Shown here: positions 16,519-25,211 of the stretch, in pieces
How positions within the stretch are numbered: the stretch's first letter is position 1
Layout: the number at the start of each line of letters is the position of its first letter
Assembly (NCBI RefSeq): GCF_000974485.1
Contig: NZ_BBOM01000004.1
Location: forward strand, 930,001 to 994,000
Reading direction: 5' to 3'
Length of the DNA stretch: 64,000 nucleotides
Source of the DNA: Streptomyces sp. NBRC 109706
GTDB lineage: Bacteria > Actinomycetota > Actinomycetes > Streptomycetales > Streptomycetaceae
The notes under the pieces: generated by a model
Told to the model about the DNA's origin: nothing
What the model saw: only the letters and a program-made list of their open reading frames with translations
Database searches by the model: none
Position numbers and translations under genes: made by a program

Positions 16519-16719
16519 CCGGCCGCCCCACCCCCGTTCGCACCGGGGTGGGGCCGCCGGACGTCGGTCGCCTCCCGCCGGACCGCGCTCCAACTGCTGG
16601 CCCGGCACTGGACGAACGAGGCGCACGGGCTGGTGGCCGAGCACGCCGTCCAGGATCCCGACTCCGGCGCGCGCCGGAGCATGCTGCGGGCGCTGGCCGC
16701 CCGTGCCGACCACGACTGA
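16519..16719 (+). pseudogene. Remnant of a HEAT-repeat-like protein C-terminus
   Basis: After the DoxX stop the same frame stays open to a TGA at 16717-16719 and reads like the end of a repeat protein: TALQLLARHWTNEAHGLVAEH, then AVQDPDSGARRSMLRALAARA. This is the two-helix rhythm with DPD turn seen in HEAT-like repeats of actinomycete proteins. There is no convincing start codon or ribosome site, so it looks like a decayed fragment. It could also be chance reading of GC-rich DNA. Confidence 0.35.
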
Positions 16720-16721
16720 GT

Positions 16722-17237
16722 TCAGATGGCGGTGTGGGGGCCGAGGCGGTGGTAGGTGCGGTCGTGGAAGACGAGGGGGGTGGTTTGTGGTTGGGCGTTG
16801 CTGGTGAGGGCGAGGAGGGAGATGAGGTAGCTGGCGCCGACGGGGGTGCGTTCGATGATGCGGGCGCGTATCCAGGCGTGTGCGCCGGTGATGATGGGTT
16901 CGCCGGTGGGGAGGGTGGTCCAGCCGCCGGTTGAGAAGCGGTCGATGCCGCTGGTGGCGAAGCGGGCGGCGATGTCGTCCTGTTGGCCGGAGAGGAGGTT
17001 GACGGTGAGGGTGTCGGCGGTTGCGATGGCGGGGGCGCTGGACGAGGTGGCGGCGAGGGAGAAGGCGAGGAGGGGTGGTTCAGCCGATACGGAGATGACC
17101 GAGGTGGCGGTGAACCCGACCGGCCGGCCATTGTGCACGGTCGCGATCACCGCGACCCCCGCCGGGTGCTGCCGGAAGACGGACTTGTACTCCTGGGCGG
17201 TCAGAAAGCCCTCGCCGACGCGCTCACCCGAGGTCAT
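16722..17237 (-). CDS. Flavin reductase family protein (HpaC/FRP-like)
   Basis: A 171-residue flavin-reductase-like protein. Conserved stretches are YKSVFRQHPAGVAVIATVHNGRPVGFTATS (given in pieces: FRQHPAGVAVIA, GFTATSVISVSAEPPLLAFSL), then VNLLSGQQDDIAARFA and a C-terminal H-DRTYHRLG. Such proteins reduce free FMN or FAD with NAD(P)H for partner monooxygenases. ATG 17237 gives the normal family length; the open frame upstream is Pro/Ser-rich and rejected. It stands alone between the DoxX/HEAT remnant and a phosphotransferase gene. The last 110 codons have a striking strand bias (the plus strand is G/T-rich and nearly C-poor), unlike its neighbours. Confidence 0.85.
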   Translation of the reverse strand: MTSGERVGEGFLTAQEYKSVFRQHPAGVAVIATVHNGRPVGFTATSVISVSAEPPLLAFSLAATSSSAPAIATADTLTVNLLSGQQDDIAARFATSGIDRFSTGGWTTLPTGEPIITGAHAWIRARIIERTPVGASYLISLLALTSNAQPQTTPLVFHDRTYHRLGPHTAI

Positions 17238-17459
17238 CGAAGGCCCCGAGGACAAAGGGCCCAGGGCCCTGGCGGCGGGTGGTGCCGGAGAGAGCGACAA
17301 CGCTCGGTGATGAGGCGGACAAGGACACTTCCTCTCGGTCGCGGGAACGCGCGGCGCCGGTCCCCTCCACGGCACGAAGGGCCCTGTCGTTCAGCGCATA
17401 AGCACGGACGGATGTTCCCGTCCCCCACACAGCGCGATGTCAATCACCACCCGCCCCCC

Positions 17460-18392
17460 TCAGCGCGGGTCGGTGAGCAGGGTCGCCAGGTGGTCGGCCA
17501 GGGCGGTGAGGCGGGCCAGGTCGGGGCCCTCGCGGGCGGCGCGGAAGCCGTGGCGGCGGGCCCAGAACGCCGCCTCGACGGCGTGGAACTGCGCCCAGCG
17601 GCGGGCGCGTTCGGGGTCGACCTCGGCGGCCTCGGCGAACACGTCCAGCGCGCGGTGGACGGCGCGGCGCAGGTCGCCCGCCTCGGTGAGCGCCGGCGCG
17701 CGGGACTTGAGCAGCGCGCCGCCGTCATAGGCGGGGTCGCCCGCGTACCCCTTGGGGTCGACGGCCAGCCAGGGCTCTCGTTCGGCCCGCAGGATGTTGC
17801 CCGGATGCAGATCGCCATGGACCAGGGTGTCCGGCTGGTCACGGCCCAGCTCGCGGACGGTCGCCACCGCCGCGTCCACCACCCTGGGCGCGAGCGCGTG
17901 CGTCAACTCGACGGCGTCCCGCCGGAGTTCCGCCTCCCACGCGTCGGCCCGCTCCCGCAGCCGGGGCAGTCCCGGCGGGGCCGCGACGGCCAGCCGGCGG
18001 CCGAGCCGGCCGGCGATCCGCACCACCTCGTCGCCGTCCGACAAGGTGGCGAGGGTGGTCGGTTCGGCCCGCTCCAGCAGCATCCCGAAGCGCGCGTCGT
18101 CCCGCTCGTACAGCCGCACCGCGCCGCGTCCGGCCCAGGCGGCGAAGGCGTCGGGCTCATGGACGTTGCCCGGGTGGGGGAACGACACCTTCAGCACGGC
18201 CGGCTCCGAGCCGTGCCGCCGCACCGGGACGATGACCCCGACGCCGCCATGCCTCACCCCGCTGTCCGGCACACAGCCCCAGCGGTCCAGCAACTCTCCG
18301 ACGATCCCGGGCAGTTGGGCCAGCCACTTCTCCCCGGCCGCCCCCTCCCTGGCCCGGGTACCCCGCGCGAACGCCTCCGGTACGGTGAACAT
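17460..18392 (-). CDS. Aminoglycoside/hydroxyurea-type phosphotransferase family protein
   Basis: A 310-residue kinase-fold protein of the APH(6)/hydroxyurea-resistance family. Visible are an ATP-binding strand with Lys (PAVLKVSFPHPGN), the hinge region around MLLERAEPTTL, the catalytic loop LVHGDLHPGNIL, and the metal-binding VDPKGYAGDPAYDGGALL. Streptomycin 6-kinases share the AVDPKG-GDPAYD segment. The substrate is unknown; family members phosphorylate aminoglycosides or hydroxyurea, and many genomic copies have no proven resistance role. The ATG is only 30 bases from the divergent gene at 18423, so the two promoters must overlap or reach into the coding regions. The 222-base gap to the flavin reductase holds no gene. 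Confidence 0.87.
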   Translation of the reverse strand: MFTVPEAFARGTRAREGAAGEKWLAQLPGIVGELLDRWGCVPDSGVRHGGVGVIVPVRRHGSEPAVLKVSFPHPGNVHEPDAFAAWAGRGAVRLYERDDARFGMLLERAEPTTLATLSDGDEVVRIAGRLGRRLAVAAPPGLPRLRERADAWEAELRRDAVELTHALAPRVVDAAVATVRELGRDQPDTLVHGDLHPGNILRAEREPWLAVDPKGYAGDPAYDGGALLKSRAPALTEAGDLRRAVHRALDVFAEAAEVDPERARRWAQFHAVEAAFWARRHGFRAAREGPDLARLTALADHLATLLTDPR

Positions 18393-18422
18393 GCGGGCAG
18401 CCTACGCGCGGAGGCGGCGGAG

Positions 18423-18989
18423 ATGACGCGGGACGAGGCCCTGCGGCGGCTGGGCGATCTGGTGTGGGAGCGCGCCTTCGGCTGGGATGTCGGTTCCGAT
18501 CGGCTGATCCGGGCCGGCCTGGACGCGCTGCTCGCCGGCGTCGAGTGCCCCTCCCTCGCACGGTTGGCCGGTCTGCTCCGCCGCGAGGAGCCGGAGGCGC
18601 CGCAGCTGTTCGACGCGGTGGTGGACGAGTTGGGCCTCGGCGTCCGGCTGCCGTCCGACCCCCCGGCGGTCCGCTGGGCGCTGGCGAGATGGCTCGCGCG
18701 ACGGATCGTCGACGGCTCCATCGACCCGGACCGCGGCACCCGGCTGATCTGGTCGGACGCGGCCTTCTGGCTGCGCTACCCGGAGGAGTTGGAGCCGTTC
18801 GTCCGCATCGCCATCAAGCTGGCGGACACCGACCCCGACACGGACACGGACACGGATGAGGCCGGGACGGCGGCCGGGGGCGGCCCGCTCGAAGAGCTGC
18901 GCGGCCAAGCCGTGCTGGCCGCCCGGCGGTTCCTCGGCGAGGAGCGTTCCGACGGACCGTGCGCCGGCCCCCCGGAGACCGTCATTTGA
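18423..18989 (+). CDS. Hypothetical protein
   Basis: A 188-residue, probably all-helical acidic protein that I do not assign to a family. It starts MTRDEALRRLGDLVWERAFGWDVGSDRL with a GGAG ribosome site just upstream and has a conserved-looking centre (FDAVVDELGLGVRLPSDPPAVRWALARW, in parts). A low-complexity Asp-Thr run from a GACACG tandem (18836-18856) precedes the C-terminus. No membrane segment, signal or catalytic motif is seen. It is divergent from the APH-type gene, and its 3' end overlaps the convergent MFS gene by 8 bases. The codon pattern and ribosome site support expression. Confidence 0.7.
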   Translation: MTRDEALRRLGDLVWERAFGWDVGSDRLIRAGLDALLAGVECPSLARLAGLLRREEPEAPQLFDAVVDELGLGVRLPSDPPAVRWALARWLARRIVDGSIDPDRGTRLIWSDAAFWLRYPEELEPFVRIAIKLADTDPDTDTDTDEAGTAAGGGPLEELRGQAVLAARRFLGEERSDGPCAGPPETVI

Positions 18990-20220
18990 GGCCGTCACCC
19001 GAGGACGTCCGGGGCGTCGGGCCCGGTCCGATCAGGCCGACGGCCAGGGCGGCGAAGGCCAGCGCCGCCGCGCCCCAGAGCAGCGCCGGGATGCCACCGG
19101 CCGACTCGACGACGGTGCCGCCGAGGAAAGCGCCCAGCGCGATCGACGCGGTGAAGACCCCGACATAGAGGCCGGTGATCTGCTCGACGCGCCGCGGCGC
19201 CGCCTGGGTCATCCAGATCTGACCGCCCACGGACAGCCCGCCATAGGCCAGGCCCCACAGGGCGATGGCGGCCCAGGCGGCGCCGGCGACGGTGCCCAGC
19301 AGGGCCAGCAGCGCGATCGCCGTGCCGATGCCGACGGCCAGGCCCAGCACGGTGCGGCGGGCCGCGGCGGCCGCCGCCGCGCCGGCGGCGAAGTTGCCGG
19401 CCAGCCCGAAGAGGCCGTAGACCAGCAGCAGCAGGGCGATGGCGCCGGGCGCCAGCCCGGTGCGTTCCTCCAACACCGGCCGCACATAGGTGTAGGCGGC
19501 GAAGTGGGCGGTCACCAGCAGCGCGATCAGCGTCAGCCCGACGGTCACCCGCGGTGTCCACAGCGGTGGCCGGTTCCCGCCGGGGGTGTCGGCGACCGTT
19601 GGTGCCGGCAGCCGGGGCAGCGCCGCCAGTAGCCAGGCGGCGAGCAGCAGCGCGGCGCCCGCCAGGGAGCCGAACGCGGCCCGCCAGCCGAAGGCGTCGC
19701 CGACCAGCGTGCCCAGCGGCACCCCGACGACCGAGGCGGCGGCGACGCCGCCGACCGCGAAGGACACCGCGAGGGCCGCGTGGCGCGGCGCCACCAGCCG
19801 GATCGCGACGGCGGACGCCAGCCCCCACACCGTGCCCATTCCGAACCCGAGCACCACCCGGGAGACCAGCAGCGTGCCGAAGCCGCCCGCGACGGCCGTC
19901 AACGTGTTGCCGAGCGCCAACACCACCATGGCGGCGGCCAGTACGAGCCGCCGGTCGAGCCCGCCCAGCAGCCGGGGCACGGTCGGTGCCGTCCCGGCCG
20001 CCACCAGTCCGGTGACGGTCAGGCTGTAGCCGGCGGTGCCGTTGCCGATGCCCAGGCCGTCGGCCATCGGCGTCAGCACCCCGACCGGCAGCATCTCGGA
20101 GGTGACCACGACAAAGGTGCTCAACGACAGCACGGCGACGGCCAGCCACCCCCGGCGGGCGGTGTGGTCGGTGCGGTCGGTCGGGGGCGCTGAACCGGTG
20201 GCGGACGCGGCGGAGTTCAT
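18982..20220 (-). CDS. MFS transporter (drug/sugar efflux type)
   Basis: A 412-residue major-facilitator protein with 12 hydrophobic segments, beginning after a short Ser/Thr-rich tail with [23 protein letters not shown]. That segment with [10 protein letters not shown] is typical of the AraJ/Cmr-like DHA efflux branch. The intracellular loop motif between helices 2 and 3 appears as [15 protein letters not shown] 20220 was preferred over an upstream open extension because it directly precedes the first helix. It is divergent from the ThuA gene across an inverted repeat at 20274-20296, a likely operator. Substrate unknown. Confidence 0.88.
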   Translation of the reverse strand: MNSAASATGSAPPTDRTDHTARRGWLAVAVLSLSTFVVVTSEMLPVGVLTPMADGLGIGNGTAGYSLTVTGLVAAGTAPTVPRLLGGLDRRLVLAAAMVVLALGNTLTAVAGGFGTLLVSRVVLGFGMGTVWGLASAVAIRLVAPRHAALAVSFAVGGVAAASVVGVPLGTLVGDAFGWRAAFGSLAGAALLLAAWLLAALPRLPAPTVADTPGGNRPPLWTPRVTVGLTLIALLVTAHFAAYTYVRPVLEERTGLAPGAIALLLLVYGLFGLAGNFAAGAAAAAAARRTVLGLAVGIGTAIALLALLGTVAGAAWAAIALWGLAYGGLSVGGQIWMTQAAPRRVEQITGLYVGVFTASIALGAFLGGTVVESAGGIPALLWGAAALAFAALAVGLIGPGPTPRTSSGDGLK

Positions 20221-20273
20221 GCAGCCCAGCACAACAGCGCCGCGCGGCGTGAACAACGCCGATCTTCTCAACG

Positions 20274-20296
20274 ATCGATCAGCGTGGGTGATCGAT
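20274..20296. promoter_or_regulatory. Inverted repeat between divergent MFS and ThuA genes
   Basis: ATCGATCA-gcgtggg-TGATCGAT: a perfect 8-base inverted repeat with 7-base spacer in the 169-base divergent promoter region. It is well placed to control both genes. No regulator gene adjoins it. Confidence 0.5.
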
Positions 20297-20389
20297 GGCC
20301 CCCGCTCGGCTGCGGTGTGTACCGGGCCGGGCACCCATGGCAGGCTCGCTCTTCGACAACGCCCTGACCAGCAGCAAGGAGTACCGAGG

Positions 20390-21163
20390 ATGACCGGAGC
20401 GATACCGCCGACGTCGGGCCGCCCCCTGCGCGTCACCGTCTGGAACGAGAACGTCCACGAGACCACCGAGCCCGAGGTCGCCGCCCGCTATCCGGAGGGC
20501 ATCCACGGCGCCGTCGCCGACGGCATCCGTGCCCATCTCGCCGACGCCGAGATCCGCACCGCCACCCTGGCCGAGCCCGAACACGGCCTGACGGAAGAGG
20601 TGTTGGCCGAGACGGACGTACTCACCTGGTGGGGGCACGCCGCGCACGACAAGGTGGACGACGCGGTGGTGGCCCGGGTGCGGCGCCATGTGCTGGCCGG
20701 CATGGGCCTGTTGGTGCTCCACTCCGGCCACTTCTCCAAGATCTTCACCACCCTGTTGGGCACCACCTGCACCCTCAACTGGCGCAACGCCGGGGACCGC
20801 GAGCTGGTGTGGACGGTGGCGCCCACGCATCCGATCGCCGAGGGCGTGCCCAGCCCGATCGACATCCCCGAACAGGAGATGTACGGCGAGTACTTCGACA
20901 TCCCCACCCCCGAGCAGCTGGTCTTCGTCAGCTCGTTCAGCGGCGGCGAGGTCTTCCGGTCCGGCTGCACCTTCACCCGGGGACACGGCCGGATCTTCTA
21001 CTTCAGCCCGGGTGACCAGGAGTACCCCGTCTACCACCACCCCGATGTGCGGCGGGTGTTGGCGAACGGGGTGCGCTGGGCGGCCCAGCCGGAGCGGGCG
21101 CGTGGGGTGCCGGAGATCCACCAGCGTCCTGACGTCGACTGGTTCGCGAACGGGGCCCGCTGA
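20390..21163 (+). CDS. ThuA domain-containing protein
   Basis: A 257-residue protein of the ThuA (trehalose-utilisation) family, a class I glutamine-amidotransferase-like fold. Recognisable segments are [11 protein letters not shown] at the start, [23 protein letters not shown], the THPIAEGVP strand-loop, and [16 protein letters not shown] near the end. It has no signal peptide. An AAGGAG site lies upstream of the ATG at 20390. ThuA-type proteins act in trehalose or gluco-oligosaccharide oxidation/isomerisation pathways. The next gene is a secreted beta-propeller protein, and ThuA domains are often found beside or fused to such proteins, so a joint role in sugar-derivative processing is suggested but not shown. 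The 269 bases to the next gene hold no gene. Confidence 0.87.
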   Translation: MTGAIPPTSGRPLRVTVWNENVHETTEPEVAARYPEGIHGAVADGIRAHLADAEIRTATLAEPEHGLTEEVLAETDVLTWWGHAAHDKVDDAVVARVRRHVLAGMGLLVLHSGHFSKIFTTLLGTTCTLNWRNAGDRELVWTVAPTHPIAEGVPSPIDIPEQEMYGEYFDIPTPEQLVFVSSFSGGEVFRSGCTFTRGHGRIFYFSPGDQEYPVYHHPDVRRVLANGVRWAAQPERARGVPEIHQRPDVDWFANGAR

Positions 21164-21432
21164 CCGTTCGCCCGTACCCGATGCGGCGGCCCACCCGGGC
21201 CGCCGCTTCGTCGTTCGGGGTCACCGCCCCTACGGGGCGACTCCCGCGCTATCTCCCGTCGCGGTCAAAAGCATGTCCGGATGCGGGAAACATCGTCCTG
21301 ATGCTGGAGAAAGTATGGACACGTTCGTTCAAAGTCCCTACGGTAACCGCGATATGGGCGTGTTACGGGAGCATGACAACCCGCCCGGCTCGCGACGTGC
21401 CCCCACAGCTTTCGTCAGCGGCAGGAGGACAA

Positions 21433-23424
21433 GTGAATCCACGGCAGGATCGACGTCGGCGCAGACGAGCGGCCGGAGTGGCGTTCAGCGCTCTGCTTCT
21501 CGGCAGTCTCGCGGTGCCCAACAGCTCCGCGGCCGATCTCCCCCCACAGGAGCCCGGCGTCACGCTCCGCAGCTTCGACATCCAGGACCCGATTGAGCAG
21601 ATCTGCACCCTGAAGTCCGGACAGACGCCCAACGTCGACAAGTTGATGCCCACGATCGACTGGGAGTCGACCGACGACTTCGGTCTGGAGGACTTCTTCC
21701 TCTCCCAGGTGATCGCCAACATCGACATCGCCGAGGAGGGCGACTACGCGTTCCGTCTGACCAGCGACGACGGTTCGCGGCTGCTGATCGACGACCAGCT
21801 GGTCATCGACCACGACGGGCTGCACTCGGCCGAGCCCAAGGACGGCTCCGTCCAGCTCACCGAGGGCTACCACAGCCTGCATATCGACTACTTCGACCAC
21901 GCCGCCGAGCAGCAGCTGACGCTGGAGTGGCAGCCGCCGGGCGCCGAGGGCTTCAGCCTGGTGCCGAACGACGTGCTCAGCACCGACGCCGACGTGGTGC
22001 GGGTCACCGCGCCGGGCAAGAAGGACTGCGAGGGCGGCTTCGACACCCCGGGCGACGGGCTCCCGTTGGACTCCCTGCACCCCAACTACGATCTGACGGA
22101 CCTCCGTCCGGACGGCTTCGAACCGCAGGTCTCCGCGATGACCTGGCTGCCGGACGACCGGCTGGCCATCGCCACCTGGGGCGGCACCGACAACGTCGCC
22201 GGCGAGGTCTACCTGCTGGACAACGTGGTCGGCGACACCGGGCCCGACCAGGTCACCTACACCAAGATCGCCGAGGGCCTGAACGAGCCCATGGGGCTGG
22301 CCTATGTCGACGACAAGCTCTATGTCTCGGAGAAGCACCAGCTCACCGAGCTGAACGACACCAACGGCGACGAAGTCGCCGACGACTACACCCAGATCGC
22401 CGAATGGCCCTACGGCGGCAACTTCCACGAGTTCGCCTTCGGGCTGCTCTACGAGGACGGGTACTTCTACCTCAACCTCTCCGTCGCCATCGACCTCGGC
22501 GGCAACACCACCGACCCGCAGCCGGCGCCCGACCGGGGCACCACCATCAGCGTCAACAAGGAGACCGGCGAGGTCTCCTATATCGCCGGTGGGCTGCGCA
22601 CCCCGCACGGCATCGGCTACGGCCCCGAGGGCGAACTCTTCGTCACCGACAACCAGGGCGGCTGGCTGCCCTCGTCCAAGCTGGTGCATGTCAAGCAGGA
22701 CCGGTTCTTCAACCACTACATGAACCCGGCCGGCCCGTTCGACGGGAACGAGGTCACCCAGCCCGTGCTGTGGCTGCCGCAGAACGAGATCGGCAACTCG
22801 CCCAGCACCCTGGTGATGGCGGAGGAAGGCCCGTTCGCCGGTCAGATGATGATCGCCGACGTGACCTACGGCGGCCTGCAGCGCGCCTATCTGGAAGAGG
22901 TCGGCGGCGAGTACCAGGGCGCGCTCTTCCGGCACACCCAGGGACTTGAGGTCGGCGTCACCCGGGTCACCCTCGGCCCCGACGGCGCGTACTACATCGG
23001 CGGCCTGGGCGCCGGCGGCAACTGGGGCCAGGAGGGCAAGCTGAACCACGGCCTCCAGAAGCTGGCCCCCAACGGCGGCAACGCCTTCGACATCCACGAG
23101 ATGCGGGTCACCGAGGACGGCTTCGTCCTCAGCTACACCCAGCCGCTCTCCGAGGAGACCGCTGCCTCGCTGGCCTCCGCCTACCAGGTGGAGCAGTGGC
23201 GTTACGAGCCGACCGAGCAGTACGGCGGCCCCAAGCTCGACCAGGAGACGCTGCGCGTCACCTCGGCCGAACTGTCGGACGACGGCACGGAGGTCACCCT
23301 CCGGATCGACGGCCTCCAGACCGACCGGGTGGTGCACGTCCAGTCCCCGCGCCCGTTCAGCTCCGCCGACGGCGAGACGCTGTGGAGCACCGAGGCCTGG
23401 TACACGCTCAACGCCCTGCCCTGA
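21433..23424 (+). CDS. Secreted PA14-domain protein with PQQ-dehydrogenase-like beta-propeller
   Basis: A 663-residue exported protein. A GTG at 21433 with an ideal AGGAGG-like site (GGAGGAC) is chosen; it gives a strongly basic signal peptide (RRRRRRAAGVAFSALLLGSL) with cleavage near NSSAAD. A PA14 carbohydrate-binding domain follows (about 55-165: DYAFRLTSDDGSRLLIDDQLVIDHDG in parts, then GYHSLHIDYFDHA). The remainder is a six-bladed propeller related to soluble glucose/sorbosone dehydrogenases (GLNEPMGLAYVDDKLYVSE, LRTPHGIGYGPEGELFVTDN, quoted in part). The expected PQQ and calcium ligands were not verified. It is likely an extracellular sugar-binding or sugar-oxidising protein acting with the ThuA product. 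Confidence 0.87.
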   Translation: MNPRQDRRRRRRAAGVAFSALLLGSLAVPNSSAADLPPQEPGVTLRSFDIQDPIEQICTLKSGQTPNVDKLMPTIDWESTDDFGLEDFFLSQVIANIDIAEEGDYAFRLTSDDGSRLLIDDQLVIDHDGLHSAEPKDGSVQLTEGYHSLHIDYFDHAAEQQLTLEWQPPGAEGFSLVPNDVLSTDADVVRVTAPGKKDCEGGFDTPGDGLPLDSLHPNYDLTDLRPDGFEPQVSAMTWLPDDRLAIATWGGTDNVAGEVYLLDNVVGDTGPDQVTYTKIAEGLNEPMGLAYVDDKLYVSEKHQLTELNDTNGDEVADDYTQIAEWPYGGNFHEFAFGLLYEDGYFYLNLSVAIDLGGNTTDPQPAPDRGTTISVNKETGEVSYIAGGLRTPHGIGYGPEGELFVTDNQGGWLPSSKLVHVKQDRFFNHYMNPAGPFDGNEVTQPVLWLPQNEIGNSPSTLVMAEEGPFAGQMMIADVTYGGLQRAYLEEVGGEYQGALFRHTQGLEVGVTRVTLGPDGAYYIGGLGAGGNWGQEGKLNHGLQKLAPNGGNAFDIHEMRVTEDGFVLSYTQPLSEETAASLASAYQVEQWRYEPTEQYGGPKLDQETLRVTSAELSDDGTEVTLRIDGLQTDRVVHVQSPRPFSSADGETLWSTEAWYTLNALP

Positions 23425-23449
23425 GGCCCGCCCGCGCACGGCCGGCCCG

Positions 23450-23482
23450 GTGCCCCCGCCCCGACGCCCGGGGCGGGGGCAC
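23450..23482. terminator. Bidirectional hairpin terminator between convergent genes
   Basis: A perfect 13-base stem (GTGCCCCCGCCCC with its complement at 23470-23482) and 7-base loop, 25 bases after the propeller gene stop and 12 bases past the convergent DUF4287 gene stop. Confidence 0.7.
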
Positions 23483-23494
23483 CCCCGCGCCCGT

Positions 23495-23710
23495 TCACCC
23501 GGCCGCCGCGTCCTCCGCGCGGACATGCGCCACCAGCGCGTTGGCATGGCCGTGCCCCAAGCCGTGCTCCTGCTTCAGCCAGGAGACCAGCTCCCCGTGC
23601 CGGGTCAGCGGCGAGGCGCGGATCAGCTCCAGCCACTCCGCTATCGGGCGGCCATAGGTCCGCTCGATGGAGGGGAAGTAACTCGCCGGGCCCTTAGGTG
23701 CGTTCGCCAT
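23495..23710 (-). CDS. DUF4287 domain-containing protein
   Basis: A 71-residue protein matching the DUF4287 pattern: KGPASYFPSIERTYGRPIAEW at the N-terminus (shown only in part here as SYFPSIERTYGRPI), then WLKQEHGLGHGHANALVAH. This small family is widespread in actinobacteria; no function is established. It is convergent with the propeller gene. The 216 bases upstream, to the phosphatase gene, contain no other gene. Confidence 0.85.
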   Translation of the reverse strand: MANAPKGPASYFPSIERTYGRPIAEWLELIRASPLTRHGELVSWLKQEHGLGHGHANALVAHVRAEDAAAG

Positions 23711-23926
23711 CGCTTCTGCCGTCCCATCCCTGGTTCGCCGTGTTCTCTCCCATATGGACCAGGCGCCGCCGGCGAACTCATCGCCGGCCGCGAGTGAGCC
23801 GGCTCACATCGCCCCGGGGTCAGCGCCGTCCGTGTGACCCGGTGGCCAACGGGGTGCGAAGCCGGGGCCGGGCGGGCGCCCGGCCCTTATCGTGGCGCCA
23901 CACGACAGCTTGCCGAGGTGGCGCGG

Positions 23927-25168
23927 ATGACCGAGTCGGAAATCGATTACGCGGCGGTCTACCAGGCGTATCCCGCCGCGGTGGCGCTGCTCACCCCTGA
24001 CTTCACGTACGTGGACGCCAACGACGCCTATCTCGCGGTGGCCGGCCGGTCGAAGGAACAGGTCGTCGGCCATAACGTGTTCGAGGCGTTTCCCGACAAC
24101 CCGGACGACGCTCGGGCCAGCGGGATGCGCAACCTCAGGGAGTCGCTGACCCGGGTGGCGACCACCGGGGAACGGGACGCGATGGCGGTCCAACGCTATG
24201 ACGTCGAGTCGGACGACTCGTCCGGCGAGTGGTCGGAGCGGTACTGGAGCATCGTCAACTCGCCCGTGCTGCGGGCCGACGGCTCCGTCGCGCTGCTGCT
24301 GCACCGGGTCGAGGAGGTCACCGGGCTCGTCCGGTCGGGGGCCGAGGCGGGCGCGGGCCACGGCGTCGGCGATCCGGCGCGGCGGCTGGAGTCCGATCTC
24401 TACATCCGGGCCAGGGAGGTGCAGGAGGCCAACGAGCATCTGCGCCGGGCACACGCCCGCGAGAAGGAGGTGGCCATCTCGCTGCAGCAGGCGATGCTGC
24501 CCGTCCCCGAACCGGCGATCAGCGACCGCGCCGCCGTCCGCTACCGCCCGGCCAGCGCCACCATGAACGTGTGCGGCGACTGGTACGACATGATCACCGT
24601 CGACGAGGACCATATCTCGGTGGCCGTGGGGGACGTGGTCGGCCACGGCCTGGAGGCGGCCGGCGTCATGGGCCAGCTGCGGAGCGCGCTCAGCGCGGTG
24701 GCCCGGGTCTCCCGGGGCCCGGCGCGGGCCCTTGAGGTGCTCGACCTCTACTCCCGTTCGGTCCGGGGCGCCCAGTCCACCACCGTGGTGAAGACGTTTG
24801 TCTCCCGGCGGGAGCGCACCGTCACCTACAGCAGCGCCGGCCATCTGCCGCCCGCGCTGGTCAGGGCCGACGGCCGGGTGGAGTTCCTGGACCGGGCCAC
24901 CGCGCCACCGCTCGGCACCCGCCCCGAGCCCGGGCCGGCCGAGGAGGCGTCCGTCCCCTATGCCGAGGGCGACACCCTGGTGCTCTACACCGACGGCCTG
25001 GTGGAACGCCGGGGCGAGGACATCGACCGGGGCCTCACCCGCCTCGCGGAGTCCCTGGCCCGACACCACACCGAGGACCCGGAGACCCTGGCCGACGCCC
25101 TCCTCGCCGACCTGCTGAGCCGCGAGGACACCGAGGACGACACGGCCCTGGTGATCGTCCGGCTGTGA
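23927..25168 (+). CDS. PAS domain-containing PP2C-family (SpoIIE/RsbU-type) serine phosphatase
   Basis: A 413-residue signalling phosphatase. An N-terminal PAS domain (about 8-130) has the pattern FTYVDANDAYLAVAGRSKEQVVGHNVFE (quoted in part: YVDANDAYL, VVGHNVFEAFP), followed by a helical linker (about 150-185) and a PP2C/SpoIIE domain (about 195-413). Metal-binding Asp motifs are present: VCGDWYDM, VAVGDVVGHGLEAA, LVLYTDGLVE. ATG 23927 was chosen because the PAS domain follows immediately and GAGGTG lies upstream; a more distal in-frame start is less likely. Such proteins dephosphorylate anti-anti-sigma factors in streptomycetes; the PAS ligand is unknown. It is convergent with an APH-fold gene. 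Confidence 0.9.
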   Translation: MTESEIDYAAVYQAYPAAVALLTPDFTYVDANDAYLAVAGRSKEQVVGHNVFEAFPDNPDDARASGMRNLRESLTRVATTGERDAMAVQRYDVESDDSSGEWSERYWSIVNSPVLRADGSVALLLHRVEEVTGLVRSGAEAGAGHGVGDPARRLESDLYIRAREVQEANEHLRRAHAREKEVAISLQQAMLPVPEPAISDRAAVRYRPASATMNVCGDWYDMITVDEDHISVAVGDVVGHGLEAAGVMGQLRSALSAVARVSRGPARALEVLDLYSRSVRGAQSTTVVKTFVSRRERTVTYSSAGHLPPALVRADGRVEFLDRATAPPLGTRPEPGPAEEASVPYAEGDTLVLYTDGLVERRGEDIDRGLTRLAESLARHHTEDPETLADALLADLLSREDTEDDTALVIVRL

Positions 25169-25211
25169 GACCGGCGCCGGGACCGGCGCGCCGTGACCGG
25201 GGTCGGCCGGC

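Noticed and set aside
18836..18856. GACACG tandem in the hypothetical gene considered as a regulatory repeat
   Set aside because: It is a short in-frame codon repeat giving an Asp-Thr run, with no sign of regulatory function.
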